Below are positions 44,381-53,113 of a stretch of 64,000 nucleotides of DNA, piece by piece. The notes beneath the pieces are model-generated. The model made no database searches, was not told the DNA's origin, and saw nothing but the letters and a program-made list of their open reading frames with translations. The stretch covers positions 868,001 through 932,000 of the forward strand of contig CBDBZX010000004.1 in assembly GCA_965213645.1 (NCBI GenBank), given 5' to 3'. The translations under genes and the position numbers were made by a program. The stretch's first letter is position 1; each line of letters starts with the position of its first letter. This stretch comes from CBDBZX01 sp965213645. Lineage in GTDB: Bacteria; Deinococcota; Deinococci; Deinococcales; Trueperaceae.

Positions 44381-45424
44381 TCAGGGATGAAGTCCGGTAA
44401 ATTCCAAACCCAGCGTTTCATCCCAGCCCATGCTGATATTTAGCGCCTGTAGTGCGTGTCCCGCCGTCCCTTTGACCAGGTTATCCAGCGCACTCATCAC
44501 CACCACGCGCCCCGTGTCATTATCTACCTGGAAGCCGATGTCACAGAAGTTCGTCCCGTCCAAAATCTTGGGGTCGGGCACGCGGTGAATCCCCTTCCGC
44601 GCCGTCACAAGGCGGATAAAAGGCTCTTCACTGTACGCCTCACGGTACGCACCCATCACGTCCTTGTCCGAGTAGCCGTCGGGGAGAAACACGTGCGCCG
44701 TGACGAGAATACCGCGCACCCGCTCCACCGCCGTGGCGGTCAGGTGGATGGGGAATTCGCCCGGCAGCTCCTGCTGAATCTCGGCGGTGTGGCGGTGGCC
44801 GGTGGGCGAATAGGTCCGCACCACGCCCATGCGCTCCGGGTGATGCCCCGCTTCGGTCGGGCGGTTGCCCGCCGCTGAGGAGCCGATTTTCGCCTCCACG
44901 ATGATGTCGCCGCGTGCAGGCACCGCGTATTTGAGGAGCGGATAGAGCCCCAAAATCGTCGTCGTGGCAATGCAGCCCGCGCCTGAGATGTGCGTGGCGT
45001 CTCGCAACCTCTCACGGTGCAGCTCGGGGTTGCCGTAGACGAACCGTCCGAGCAAGTCCTCACGCGGGTGCTTCTCACCGTAATACTTCTCGTAGACCAA
45101 CGCGCTATCCAAGCGAAAGTCCGCCGCTAAGTCCACAAGTCGCGGCGCAAATTTAGAGAGGTCATCGAAACGTTTAGCGGACTCCTTGTGCGGCAGAGCG
45201 GAAACCAAGAGGTCGGCCTCTTGCAGGTCGTCAATGGACGAAAAGCGCAACTTAGAAGCGCCGCGCAGGTTCGGATGAACCATATGAACGGGCTGCTTGG
45301 CGAAGCGCTCGCTGGTGACTTGCGTGACCTCTAAGTGAGGATGAGCGAGCGCTAAGCGGAAGAACTCGCCGCCCGCGTAGCCGGACGCGCCGACGATGGC
45401 GATTTTGAGAGATTCTTTTGACAT
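44381..45424 (-). CDS. lysY: [LysW]-aminoadipate 6-phosphate reductase
   Basis: The protein has 347 residues, an ArgC-type dehydrogenase: AIVGASGYAGGEFFRLAL for NADPH and the catalytic Cys in SGAGCIATTT. It reduces LysW-aminoadipyl phosphate to the semialdehyde. The neighbouring LysW/LysX genes support lysY over argC. The promoter is leaderless with TAGGAT at 45431-45436, 6 nt before ATG. Only 29 bp separate its start from the divergent vapB-like start at 45454. Confidence 0.9.
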   Translation of the reverse strand: MSKESLKIAIVGASGYAGGEFFRLALAHPHLEVTQVTSERFAKQPVHMVHPNLRGASKLRFSSIDDLQEADLLVSALPHKESAKRFDDLSKFAPRLVDLAADFRLDSALVYEKYYGEKHPREDLLGRFVYGNPELHRERLRDATHISGAGCIATTTILGLYPLLKYAVPARGDIIVEAKIGSSAAGNRPTEAGHHPERMGVVRTYSPTGHRHTAEIQQELPGEFPIHLTATAVERVRGILVTAHVFLPDGYSDKDVMGAYREAYSEEPFIRLVTARKGIHRVPDPKILDGTNFCDIGFQVDNDTGRVVVMSALDNLVKGTAGHALQALNISMGWDETLGLEFTGLHP

Positions 45425-45453
45425 ATTGACATCCTAGCATTATGCTTTGACAT
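45425..45453. promoter_or_regulatory. 29-bp divergent leaderless promoter pair
   Basis: On the minus strand TAGGAT (45431-45436) serves lysY. On the plus strand TTGACA (45418-45423), 17 bp, TATGCT (45441-45446) and 7 nt lead into the antitoxin ATG. The plus-strand -35 overlaps the lysY start codon. The two polymerases cannot occupy the site together. Confidence 0.7.
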
Positions 45454-45696
45454 ATGAGAACAACAGTTCGTCTCGACGATGACCTTATGAAAGAGGTCAA
45501 GCGCTACGCATCTGAACGCAATCAGACCCTCACGAGTGTAATCGAAGAGGCGCTACGAGAGAAGCTGATGAAGCGTCCTCACACGGGGAAACGCACGCCC
45601 TTCAAGCTCAAACCCTTTTCCAGAGCCGGGCAAGGTCTTCAGAGTGGCGTAGATTTAGATAATAACGCCGCGCTCTTAGACCTCATGGAACGTTGA
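45454..45696 (+). CDS. Ribbon-helix-helix antitoxin (module 2)
   Basis: The protein has 80 residues: MRTTVRLDDDLMKEVKRYA and TLTSVIEEALREKL form the ribbon-helix-helix DNA-binding part; the remaining 45 residues would bind the toxin. Transcribed from a consensus-like leaderless promoter overlapping lysY. Its stop overlaps the toxin start by 4 bp. Confidence 0.85.
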   Translation: MRTTVRLDDDLMKEVKRYASERNQTLTSVIEEALREKLMKRPHTGKRTPFKLKPFSRAGQGLQSGVDLDNNAALLDLMER

Positions 45697-46136
45697 CCCT
45701 GCTCGACGTGAACGTGTTGGTCTACGCCTTTAGGCCCGACGCACCGCAGCACGAGAGGTACGCGCACTACTTAGAAAACCTCATCAACCGTGACAGCGCC
45801 TTCGGGCTTGCCGATATTGTTTGCAGTGGTTTTTTGCGAATCACCACGCATCCCAAAATCTTCTCACCACCCGCGATGGCTGAGGAAGCGTTGGGATTTC
45901 TCGAGCCCATAAGAGCGCAATCCAACTGCTTCATCATCGCACCAGGCGAGCGTCACTGGTCGATTTTCACCAAGCTTTGCAAAGAGGTAAACGCCAAAGG
46001 CAACCTCATTCCAGACGCCTACTTAGCCGCGCTCGCAATTGAGTCGGGTAGTGAGTGGATTACAACAGATAGAGATTTTGCCCGCTTTCCAGGACTGAGG
46101 TGGCGGCATCCGCTGGACGAGAAAGGTTCAGGCTGA
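45693..46136 (+). CDS. VapC-type PIN-domain toxin (module 2)
   Basis: The protein has 147 residues and starts at TTG 45693 overlapping the antitoxin stop. PIN residues: D4-5 in LLDVNVLVYAF, GLADIVCSGFLRI, LIPDAYLAALAIESG and TTDRDFARF. It is of the VapC subgroup with the RITTHPK motif. It is a predicted RNase. Confidence 0.88.
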   Translation: MTLLDVNVLVYAFRPDAPQHERYAHYLENLINRDSAFGLADIVCSGFLRITTHPKIFSPPAMAEEALGFLEPIRAQSNCFIIAPGERHWSIFTKLCKEVNAKGNLIPDAYLAALAIESGSEWITTDRDFARFPGLRWRHPLDEKGSG

Positions 46137-46179
46137 AATTTTATAGCGTTGAGGCTCGAGCACCCCGCAAACTATCCTT

Positions 46180-46335
46180 ATGCCAGACCTCTTCGGCTTC
46201 ATCCTAAACGCCGTCGCGAACTTCTTCGCCCCGCTTTACAACGCCGACAGACGCCCCGAAGCCCGCAAAATGACCGTCCAACTTTTTTTCATTATGACGG
46301 TCATCTCACTTAGCCTCTTTTTTCTTTTACGCTAA
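46180..46335 (+). CDS. Very small membrane protein
   Basis: The 51-residue frame reads MPDLFGFILNAVANFFAPLY, a basic middle (NADRRPEARK), then a C-terminal hydrophobic helix (LFFIMTVISLSLFFLL). The amphipathic-plus-membrane layout looks meaningful, and the frame ends exactly where convergent lysX ends (4-bp overlap). No good ribosome binding site; the TATCCT box is only 1 nt before ATG. Confidence 0.45.
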   Translation: MPDLFGFILNAVANFFAPLYNADRRPEARKMTVQLFFIMTVISLSLFFLLR

Positions 46336-47219
46336 ACGCTTACCAGTTGGCTCGCCGCGTACCGCGCCACTTTAGCAGGAATATCCACGCCCGTCGTCGC
46401 AATAGAATTTCTAAACTCCATCGTGTGGTTCACTTCGACGACCAAAAGCCCGCGCTCGCTCTCCACGAGGTCAACCGCAACGACGCCACCGCCCACCGCT
46501 TCGGCTGCGCGTAGAGAGATGTCCTCTAAGGAATCATAAAGCGGGCAGTTTGTCGCCGTCGCCCCTCGCGCCGTGTTGGTAATCCAATGCGCCGAGTTGC
46601 GGTAGATCGCCGCGACAACCTCGCCCCCGACGACAAAGGCACGGATATCCCGCCCCGGCTTCTGTACGAACTCCTGAAAGTAGAAAACTTTGTGCTGCGG
46701 TCCCCCTAAGACCTCTTTATGCTCCAAAACCGCTTCCACCGCGTCCCGATCGTTGAGCTTCGTGACCATACGCCCCCACGAACCGACAACGGGCTTCATC
46801 ACAACAGGATAGCCGAAATCCTCGCAGATTTCTAAAGCCGACTCAGATGTAAACGCAATCGCGGTGCGCGGGGTGGGAACGCCTGCCCTCGCTAACGCCG
46901 CATTCGTTGCCAGTTTATCTCCGCAGGTTTCGATGACATCAGGTGTGTTCAACACGGTTGCGCCGAGCGCCGTGAAGATGCGGCTAATCGCCAGACCTCT
47001 CGTCTGCGACATACAGCGCTCGATGACCACATCGAAGTAGGCGAGGCTCGAGAGGTTCCCAAAATCCGCCTTGAGGTCGGGCGCGTAGAGCTTTTTAAAG
47101 GGGATATTCTCGCGTTCCAAAGCGTCAAAAAGTAGGCGCTCTTCGGGGCGAAGGCGGTCGTAGACGACGGCTAAGCGCGAGGTGGTTTGCGGTGCGGTTC
47201 TTTCTAAGGTAGTGACCAT
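46332..47219 (-). CDS. lysX: LysW-2-aminoadipate ligase
   Basis: The protein has 295 residues of the ATP-grasp RimK/LysX family: VVMKPVVGSWGRMVTKL, FYFQEFVQKPGRDIRAFVVGGEVVAAIYR, VVAVDLVES and VVEVNHTMEFRNS. It links the alpha-amino group of aminoadipate to the C-terminal Glu of LysW. lysW is encoded 88 bp upstream on the same strand. An 11-bp imperfect inverted repeat (AGTGAATAGTG/CACTATCCACT) lies between them. Confidence 0.93.
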   Translation of the reverse strand: MVTTLERTAPQTTSRLAVVYDRLRPEERLLFDALERENIPFKKLYAPDLKADFGNLSSLAYFDVVIERCMSQTRGLAISRIFTALGATVLNTPDVIETCGDKLATNAALARAGVPTPRTAIAFTSESALEICEDFGYPVVMKPVVGSWGRMVTKLNDRDAVEAVLEHKEVLGGPQHKVFYFQEFVQKPGRDIRAFVVGGEVVAAIYRNSAHWITNTARGATATNCPLYDSLEDISLRAAEAVGGGVVAVDLVESERGLLVVEVNHTMEFRNSIATTGVDIPAKVARYAASQLVSV

Positions 47220-47307
47220 AAGTATTTAGGGAGAAGTGGTTAGTGAATAGTGATAAGCGGAAAGAGAATGCTTTTGACTCTCTACTCACCACTATCCACT
47301 CGCCCCT

Positions 47308-47463
47308 CTACTCTCCCCAATCCTCCTCTTCCTCGGGGGCGTGCTCGAGCTTTAGCGGACTAACTTTCACCACTTCTAACTCGCTGCCACAGTCGTCACA
47401 GACGATGAGTTCGCCTTGTTCCAAGCCTTCGGATTCGATTTCGTTACTGCATTCTGGACACAT
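47308..47463 (-). CDS. lysW: Amino-group carrier protein LysW
   Basis: The protein has 51 residues. Two CxxC pairs (MCPECSNEI and VCDDCGSEL) bind zinc, and the very acidic C-terminus ends in EDWGE, whose terminal Glu carries aminoadipate. This exact ending is diagnostic. RBS AAGGAG lies upstream. It sits between the homoaconitase small subunit and lysX. Confidence 0.96.
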   Translation of the reverse strand: MCPECSNEIESEGLEQGELIVCDDCGSELEVVKVSPLKLEHAPEEEEDWGE

Positions 47464-47491
47464 AGTCTAAGTCTCCTTGAACTTCTCTAAA

Positions 47492-47989
47492 CTAAAGCGT
47501 TTCGCCGGGGAAACGCCGATGTTTTCGGTAGAATTCTAAAATCGAGCCTGCTTCTAAGGCTTCACGCAAAAAGTCGGGTGGCGGCGTGAGGTTGAAGGTC
47601 TCGTCACCTCTTCCGATCACACCCGAGGCGAGGTCGAAGCTCACCTCATCGCCGTCTTGTAGGAGGTTCGGAACTTCTTCCGATTCGAACGCAGGGATGC
47701 CCAAGTTGAGCAAATTGCGGTAATGAATCCGCGCAAACGATTGGGCGATAATCGCGCCGACGCCTAGCTTCTTGAGGGCTTGCGGGGCATATTCTCTGGA
47801 TGAGCCCAAACCCCAATTGCGCCCACCGATGAGCAAGTCACCAGGTTGCACTTCCGGTGCAAACTCAGGGCGCATATGCGCGAAGGCGTAGGTCTGAAAC
47901 TTGTCCTCACCAACCATAAACGGGGCATACTTTCCAGGGAGGATATCGTCCGTGTTGATGCTGTCGCCGAATTTCCAGACTCTAGGCAT
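47492..47989 (-). CDS. lysU: Homoaconitase small subunit
   Basis: The protein has 165 residues. The swivel domain is recognisable by DSINTDDILPGKYAP and GRNWGLGSSREYAP, with HYRNLLNLGIP. With LysT it converts homocitrate to homoisocitrate. ATG 47989 overlaps the lysT stop (ATGCCTAG) and has GGAG 8 nt upstream. Confidence 0.92.
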   Translation of the reverse strand: MPRVWKFGDSINTDDILPGKYAPFMVGEDKFQTYAFAHMRPEFAPEVQPGDLLIGGRNWGLGSSREYAPQALKKLGVGAIIAQSFARIHYRNLLNLGIPAFESEEVPNLLQDGDEVSFDLASGVIGRGDETFNLTPPPDFLREALEAGSILEFYRKHRRFPGETL

Positions 47990-49232
47990 GAGCAAGCTCC
48001 CGCTCAGGCAGCGCCAACTTACCAGCGAGCGCCGTTGCCGCCGCCACCGCTGGCGAGGCTAGAAAAATCTTCGCTTCCGGGCTGCCCATGCGCCCCATAA
48101 AGTTGCGGTTCGAGGTCGAGACGCAGACCTCGCCGGGCGCTAAGACGCCCATGTGCCGACCCATGCAGGGGCCGCAGCCGGGGGTGCCGAAGGTCGCACC
48201 CGCCGCTAAGAGCGTACCGAAGGTGCCGTCCGCCGCCGCTTGCTCCAACACCTGTGAGCTTGCAGGAATGACGAGGAGGCGGGTTCCTTCCGCGACGCGC
48301 TTGCCGCGTAAGATATTCGCGACTTCATGCAGGTCGTCTAAACGTCCGTTCGTGCAGGTACCGACGAAGACTTGGTCAACAGGTGTGCCGATAAAGTCTT
48401 CGACGGGGTGAACGTTATCCACATAAAAAGGGACGGAGACGACGGGGGTGAGGCTCGAGAGGTCAATATCCACCTCTTTGCTATAAGTTGCGGTGGGGTC
48501 AACCTCGAGCCACCCCGGTACGTTATACTCCTCTAAAACCTCACCACTCGGCGGCACTAAACCGACTTTCGCCCCTGCTTCGACCGCAAGATTTGCTAAC
48601 GTCATCCGCTCAGACTTACTAAAGTTTTCTGCGCCGTGATATTCAATACTTGCGTAGGTTGCCCCGTCAGCAGTCAGCGTTTTGATGACCGAAAGTGCTA
48701 CATCTTTCGCGCTCACCCCAGCGGGTCTCTCGCCCACTAGGTTCACCCGAACGGTTTCAGGTACTTTGAGCCAAGTGCGACCCGACGCTGCCGCGAGTGC
48801 AATGTCCGTCGCGCCCATCCCCGTTCCGAACGCGCAGACCGCGCCGTAGGTCGTCGAGTGCGAGTCCGACCCTAAGACAATCCAACCCGGACGCGCCAAA
48901 CCCTCTTCCATCAACACTTGGTGGCAGATGCCGCGCCCGATGTCAAAGACGCGGACGCCCTTCTCTTTGGCGTAGCTACGCAAGTTCTTCTGCGTCGTCG
49001 CCACTTCGACGTTTGCGGCAGGTGCGACATGGTCAATCACGAAGCAGACGCGCCCTGGGTACTTGACCTCTCCACCTAAGCTCTCCTCAATGACGCGAAT
49101 GGCGCTCGGCGCAATCGAGTCCACGACCATCACCTGGTCCACCTCGACCACAGCGAGTTCACCCGCTTGTACGCGCTTACCCGAACGCACGGAGAGGATA
49201 CGCTCAGCGAGTGTCAAACCAGAAAGATTCAC
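47982..49232 (-). CDS. lysT: Homoaconitase large subunit
   Basis: The protein has 416 residues. The 4Fe-4S cysteines are in GTCTNGRLDD and PGCGPCMGRHMG; LGSDSHSTTYGAVCAFGTG is the aconitase signature. Its GTG start overlaps the hcs TGA stop, and its end overlaps lysU, so hcs-lysT-lysU form one coupled unit. Confidence 0.93.
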   Translation of the reverse strand: MNLSGLTLAERILSVRSGKRVQAGELAVVEVDQVMVVDSIAPSAIRVIEESLGGEVKYPGRVCFVIDHVAPAANVEVATTQKNLRSYAKEKGVRVFDIGRGICHQVLMEEGLARPGWIVLGSDSHSTTYGAVCAFGTGMGATDIALAAASGRTWLKVPETVRVNLVGERPAGVSAKDVALSVIKTLTADGATYASIEYHGAENFSKSERMTLANLAVEAGAKVGLVPPSGEVLEEYNVPGWLEVDPTATYSKEVDIDLSSLTPVVSVPFYVDNVHPVEDFIGTPVDQVFVGTCTNGRLDDLHEVANILRGKRVAEGTRLLVIPASSQVLEQAAADGTFGTLLAAGATFGTPGCGPCMGRHMGVLAPGEVCVSTSNRNFMGRMGSPEAKIFLASPAVAAATALAGKLALPERELAHA

Positions 49233-50368
49233 GCTAGCACCGCGTCTTCCGCTGCCAAATAGAGGAGTTCGTCTACTTCGAAGAGTTCTAAATCGCGCTT
49301 ATCGGCTCTCGTTTTAACCTCTTGCGTCACCGCTCGCACTTCATCCGAAGAGAGGTCCAAACCCAACGCCTGTGCCCGCTGCGCAATCGCGTTGCGACCC
49401 GTCAAGCGGCTACCGATTTGCAGGCGTCTCGAGACCCCGAACACCTCGGGTGGAATGACTTCATAAGCGCCAGGATTTAGATAAATCGCCTTGAGGTGCA
49501 TCCCTGCTTTGTGATTGTAGGCATACGCGCCCGTCAGATAATTGTTAAAAGGAATGCCGACACCCGTCATCTTCGCGATCATGGCGTCCAACTCGGGGAG
49601 CATCTCTAAGTTGTACTTGCGCTGCAACCGCTGAGGGTTCGCTGTGAACATCCGCGCTAAGAAGCCGCCGAGAGGTGTGATCCCGTTTCGCTCACCAATC
49701 CCTAAAATGCTCGTGTCCACGTGCGTCGCGCCGGCACGGACCGCTTCAAAGGCGTTCGCCACCGCGCAGCCCGTATCGTTATGACCATGAAACTCGATGT
49801 CGCAGCCCACCACAGCCCGCACGTCCGCAACTAACTCGCGTACCTGATTCGGCGTCGCCACGCCCACCGTGTCCGCTAAGCCGACGCGGTCCACGCCTGC
49901 CTCATCCGCTGCTTCGTACACTGCCAAGAGGTCGCGCTTATCGCTGCGGAAGGTGTCTTCTGAGGAGAAACGCACATTGCAGTCCCTCGATTTCACAAAA
50001 CGGATGACCTCTAAGCTCTGCGCGATGACCTCTTCGACGCTCCGCCCGTGGCTGAAGTTGCGCAGTTCGCTAGACGTGCCGAAGAGGATGTCCAAGCCGT
50101 ACACACCGCACTCGGTGGCGACGCGGGCATCCTCCAAGGTGGCACGGGTGTGCGTCAAAATTTTGGCGTTCAGCCCCAGCCCCGCGATGACCTCACAAGT
50201 ACGGCGCGACTCGGGTGAGGCGACGGGCGTGGTTAGCTCGATGTACTCCACGCCAAAGGCGTCTAACGCCTTAGCGACCTCAACCTTATCCGCGAGCGAA
50301 AAGTTCGCCCGCGCAAACTGCTCGCCTTCGCGCAGGGTTGAGTCGATGATGTGCCAGTGGTGGCTCAA
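49229..50368 (-). CDS. hcs: Homocitrate synthase
   Basis: The protein has 379 residues. The DRE-TIM metallolyase core is plain: IIDSTLREGEQFARANF at the start, then EFHGHNDTGCAVANA, and HKAGMHLKAI near the end. It condenses 2-oxoglutarate and acetyl-CoA, the first step of the aminoadipate pathway. I choose TTG 50368, which gives the canonical MSHHWHIIDST start with GGAG 7 nt upstream; an upstream in-frame extension would cross a long hairpin. Confidence 0.92.
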   Translation of the reverse strand: MSHHWHIIDSTLREGEQFARANFSLADKVEVAKALDAFGVEYIELTTPVASPESRRTCEVIAGLGLNAKILTHTRATLEDARVATECGVYGLDILFGTSSELRNFSHGRSVEEVIAQSLEVIRFVKSRDCNVRFSSEDTFRSDKRDLLAVYEAADEAGVDRVGLADTVGVATPNQVRELVADVRAVVGCDIEFHGHNDTGCAVANAFEAVRAGATHVDTSILGIGERNGITPLGGFLARMFTANPQRLQRKYNLEMLPELDAMIAKMTGVGIPFNNYLTGAYAYNHKAGMHLKAIYLNPGAYEVIPPEVFGVSRRLQIGSRLTGRNAIAQRAQALGLDLSSDEVRAVTQEVKTRADKRDLELFEVDELLYLAAEDAVLA

Positions 50369-50380
50369 GGGTAATGCTCC

Positions 50381-50593
50381 TAAAAATTGACGGTGTACCA
50401 CGAATCGTGTTCTGTTTCTCAAAGTTACGCCGCGAATGCGACCTCGACCCACGGCGAGCACGATTCGGGACACCTTAAATGTAGACTGGGAGGAAAGTGT
50501 GCTTACGAATCTTCAGCGGCTTATCAGCCTAAGTGTTTTCGGCACACGTCTTTCACAAACGCTACTCTAAGGGATGCTCCGTACGTTTGTCAA
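50381..50593 (-). promoter_or_regulatory. hcs leader with promoter, mini-ORF and candidate attenuator
   Basis: On the minus strand: -35 TTGACA (50588-50593), 18-bp spacer, -10 TAGAGT (50564-50569), then 7 nt to a GTG. That GTG opens an 11-codon leaderless frame with two Lys codons (50524-50556). Further down, arms 50459-50474 and 50392-50409 can pair (GGTGT and CGAATCGTG with their complements) around a 49-nt loop. AATTTTTA follows the stem, just before the hcs ribosome binding site. In Thermus thermophilus the lysine cluster is controlled by leader-peptide attenuation, so a similar role is plausible. Confidence 0.5.
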
Positions 50594-50596
50594 ATC

Positions 50597-50625
50597 GAAA
50601 AAGCGTGTCTACAACGCGCTTTTTC
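50597..50625 (-). terminator. Hairpin terminator before the hcs promoter
   Basis: GAAAAAGCG and CGCTTTTTC pair around about ten bases; the T-run closes the stem. It would end transcripts from the cyclotransferase gene at 50746 and isolate the hcs promoter. Confidence 0.65.
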
Positions 50626-50745
50626 CTAGTTTTCAAAGGCTTATACAGAGGCTTACCGATGACTTCAAAGTGGTTAACCTAACAGCTTGGGAATGCAAGT
50701 AAAAAGGTGAGTTAGACTTAAAAAACGAAAGTTAGCGTCCTATTC

Positions 50746-51180
50746 TCAACTGTGAAGGTCAACACGCCAGAGACCACTTTCTAACCTCTTCGCGCCGGGT
50801 TCAGCTAACCTCACTTCATCCAAGTAGAGGTACGCCCAGACCTCTTCGTTCAGTGGATACACCGTCGTTTTGATGCGTTCATATTCGGGTGGGTTCCAGT
50901 GGCAGCCCTCGAGTTCGTCCAAAAAAGGCAACGCCCGTTCGATATTTTCAAAGGTGAAGACGTTGCCATGAACGTTTCCTTGACCTCTCGTGATGGCGGG
51001 GTAGCCTTCGGGCTCGAGATGATAAAGCGTAAAGCCTTCGATGGTAGCGTCCTGAAAGGTAAAGCGCCCACCTCTTTGCGCGACGCTGTGGTAGCGCCCG
51101 CCCGGTTTGAGGGTGCCGTAGACGAAGACGTGGGGGATGATGTGGGGGGTAGAGTTAGTCAAGGTGGCTCGAGCGGCCAA
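50746..51180 (-). CDS. Gamma-glutamylcyclotransferase-fold (AIG2-like) protein
   Basis: The protein has 144 residues. VFVYGTLKPGGRYH is the family's substrate loop and FLDELEGCHWNPPEYERI holds the catalytic-type Glu region. Members act on gamma-glutamyl amines or peptides; many bacterial ones are untested. The start is TTG, with TATAGA 7 nt upstream, i.e. leaderless. Confidence 0.82.
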   Translation of the reverse strand: MAARATLTNSTPHIIPHVFVYGTLKPGGRYHSVAQRGGRFTFQDATIEGFTLYHLEPEGYPAITRGQGNVHGNVFTFENIERALPFLDELEGCHWNPPEYERIKTTVYPLNEEVWAYLYLDEVRLAEPGAKRLESGLWRVDLHS

Positions 51181-51309
51181 GCACAGGTCTATACGCTTCT
51201 TGGAGAGAAGCTCGCAGGTGAGTAAACCAGAGAGCTTCTCTCTATATTTATATTCTATACAAGTCCATTAGCACCGGGGGCGGTATCACTTCAAACTCAG
51301 CACCTATGT

Positions 51310-51666
51310 TCAAGAAGGCGGAGGAATGTCGGTTTGCGAGCACTCGATAGACTGTACATCTGGGTGTTTTCTCAACGCCTCCAACGTACGCTCAGGAAGC
51401 GTTGCTAAAAAAGCATTGCTTTCATAAGTGTTGTCATATGTTCCCCCAAACAGGTCAACTGCTTGCCGACCAAGAACCTCTGGGTCAGTAGGCTCGTACA
51501 CGAGGACGATATACTGAGTACCCAATCCTGATTTACAGTAATTGACTGGGGCTGGTTCCGGTCTATCTTGAGGAAACGTTGTCTCGCCTGAACCGTTCAT
51601 AGAACAGCTATTCAAGAAGAATATAGATAGGACTAGAAGAGCTTGGAACTGCTTATTCATTGACAT
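51310..51666 (-). CDS. Small lipoprotein resembling a subtilase pro-domain (I9-like inhibitor)
   Basis: The protein has 118 residues. Signal peptide with lipobox LNSC; the mature part contains QYIVLVYEPTDPEV, GGTYDNTYESNAFLATLP and ALRKHPDVQSIECSQTDIPPPS. This is an inhibitor-I9/pro-domain-like fold without any protease domain. Its final QTDIPPP equals the end of the pro-region of the S8 protease encoded immediately upstream. The start ATG 51666 has AAGGAG 6 nt upstream. It is plausibly an anchored inhibitor or folding chaperone of that protease. Confidence 0.7.
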   Translation of the reverse strand: MSMNKQFQALLVLSIFFLNSCSMNGSGETTFPQDRPEPAPVNYCKSGLGTQYIVLVYEPTDPEVLGRQAVDLFGGTYDNTYESNAFLATLPERTLEALRKHPDVQSIECSQTDIPPPS

Positions 51667-53113
51667 ATTCTGCTCCTTAGCTCGCAACACTACCATTAGC
51701 GGTCTATGTAAATTCCTGTATAGAATGTATTTGCCAGAACAAGGCTACGTTCTGTTGGCCCTAGATCACTAATTTCTAGCTTCCACGTACCCGAGGGTAT
51801 TGTACTTCTAGTTGTTCGAACCTTTTGAAAAACACTTGTACTGTGGTCACTTACATCATGCAGATAACCATTTGGATCGCGCAGCTTTAGCGATAGTGTA
51901 TCATGAACGCTATAATGATTTTCAGGCCACCAAATAGCAGCACTAACAGATTCACTACCAGCAGGAACTTCGAAACTTGTTATAAATGTTTCTAAAGGTT
52001 CGACCGAATCCTTTCTCGAGTAAACAGTCCCTGGCCCGCTAGGAAGTCTTAATCGCCCTGCACCGACCGTGTTGTCAAAATCAGTTACAGAACCCCAAAG
52101 GATGAGCAAGCTATATATGCGACCTGGGTCCGTACTGTTTTGTGTCGGGAAATACCAGCTACGAGCTACTGCTGCTGCTGCCGCTGCATAGGGAGTCGCC
52201 CCACTAGTACCAGCGAACACTCCTGTATCAGAATCGCTGCTGCTACTTGCAGTTCTTGTCCAGGTAGGTGTTTGAATGTCTGGCTTAATCCGACCGTCTG
52301 TAGTCGGTCCTAAGCCCTGACCCAAATATTGATTCAAGCTGTGTGCATAGTAAGCACCAACTCCTATGACGCCATGAGCATTAGCAGGCGCTCTCACAGA
52401 ACCTGCTCCGTTACTGCCAAAATTACCATTTGCAGCTATTATGGTAGCTCCTGCCCTATATGCACTCTCGGCAGCTAACGAAGTGCTACCTGTTTCTCCA
52501 GTTGTATCTTGAATTTCCGCTACTATAATCGTGTTACCCGTTTGCATTGCATGTTCAAATGCTTTTCTCGTTGCGTCACGACTAAGCCCCGCACAGGTAT
52601 AAACCTTGTAACTTTTTACAGGAAAGCGTGTGACACCTCTAAAAGCATTACCAAGATTGTTATTTCCCGACAAAATGCCAGCGCTTTTAGTACCATGATT
52701 CCAACAATCATCGCTTGGATCGGGCAGGCTGTTGCAGACACCATCTGTGCAGTCATACCTTTCGCTGATGCGAGATGGATTATTGAATAGCGTATGACTA
52801 AAGCGCACTCCAGTATCCAATAGGGCAATATGGCTCTGGCTCAGATTTTGGTTGTAGTATGGATCGCTGTTAATTAGTGCCCGACCTCCAGCAACGTCCT
52901 CGTAGGTTTGCGGAGGGGGAATATCCGTTTGTTCCAACTCAATGGATAAGATACTTTCTTGCAGAGCCAGGGTTTCTACGGCATCAAGTGGTACTTCTGC
53001 TAAAACACCTTTAGTGAGCCAATAAGTATCGAAAACTTTTACTCCAAATTTGTTGGATAGTTGCGATTTTAACTTGGTATACTTTGGTGCACGAATGTTT
53101 TTAACTTCTTTAG

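Noticed and set aside
51696..52937. Treating the catalytic part of the S8 protease as a complete gene
   Set aside because: Upstream codons stay open to the IS edge and join the 54239-54722 part after removal of the IS.
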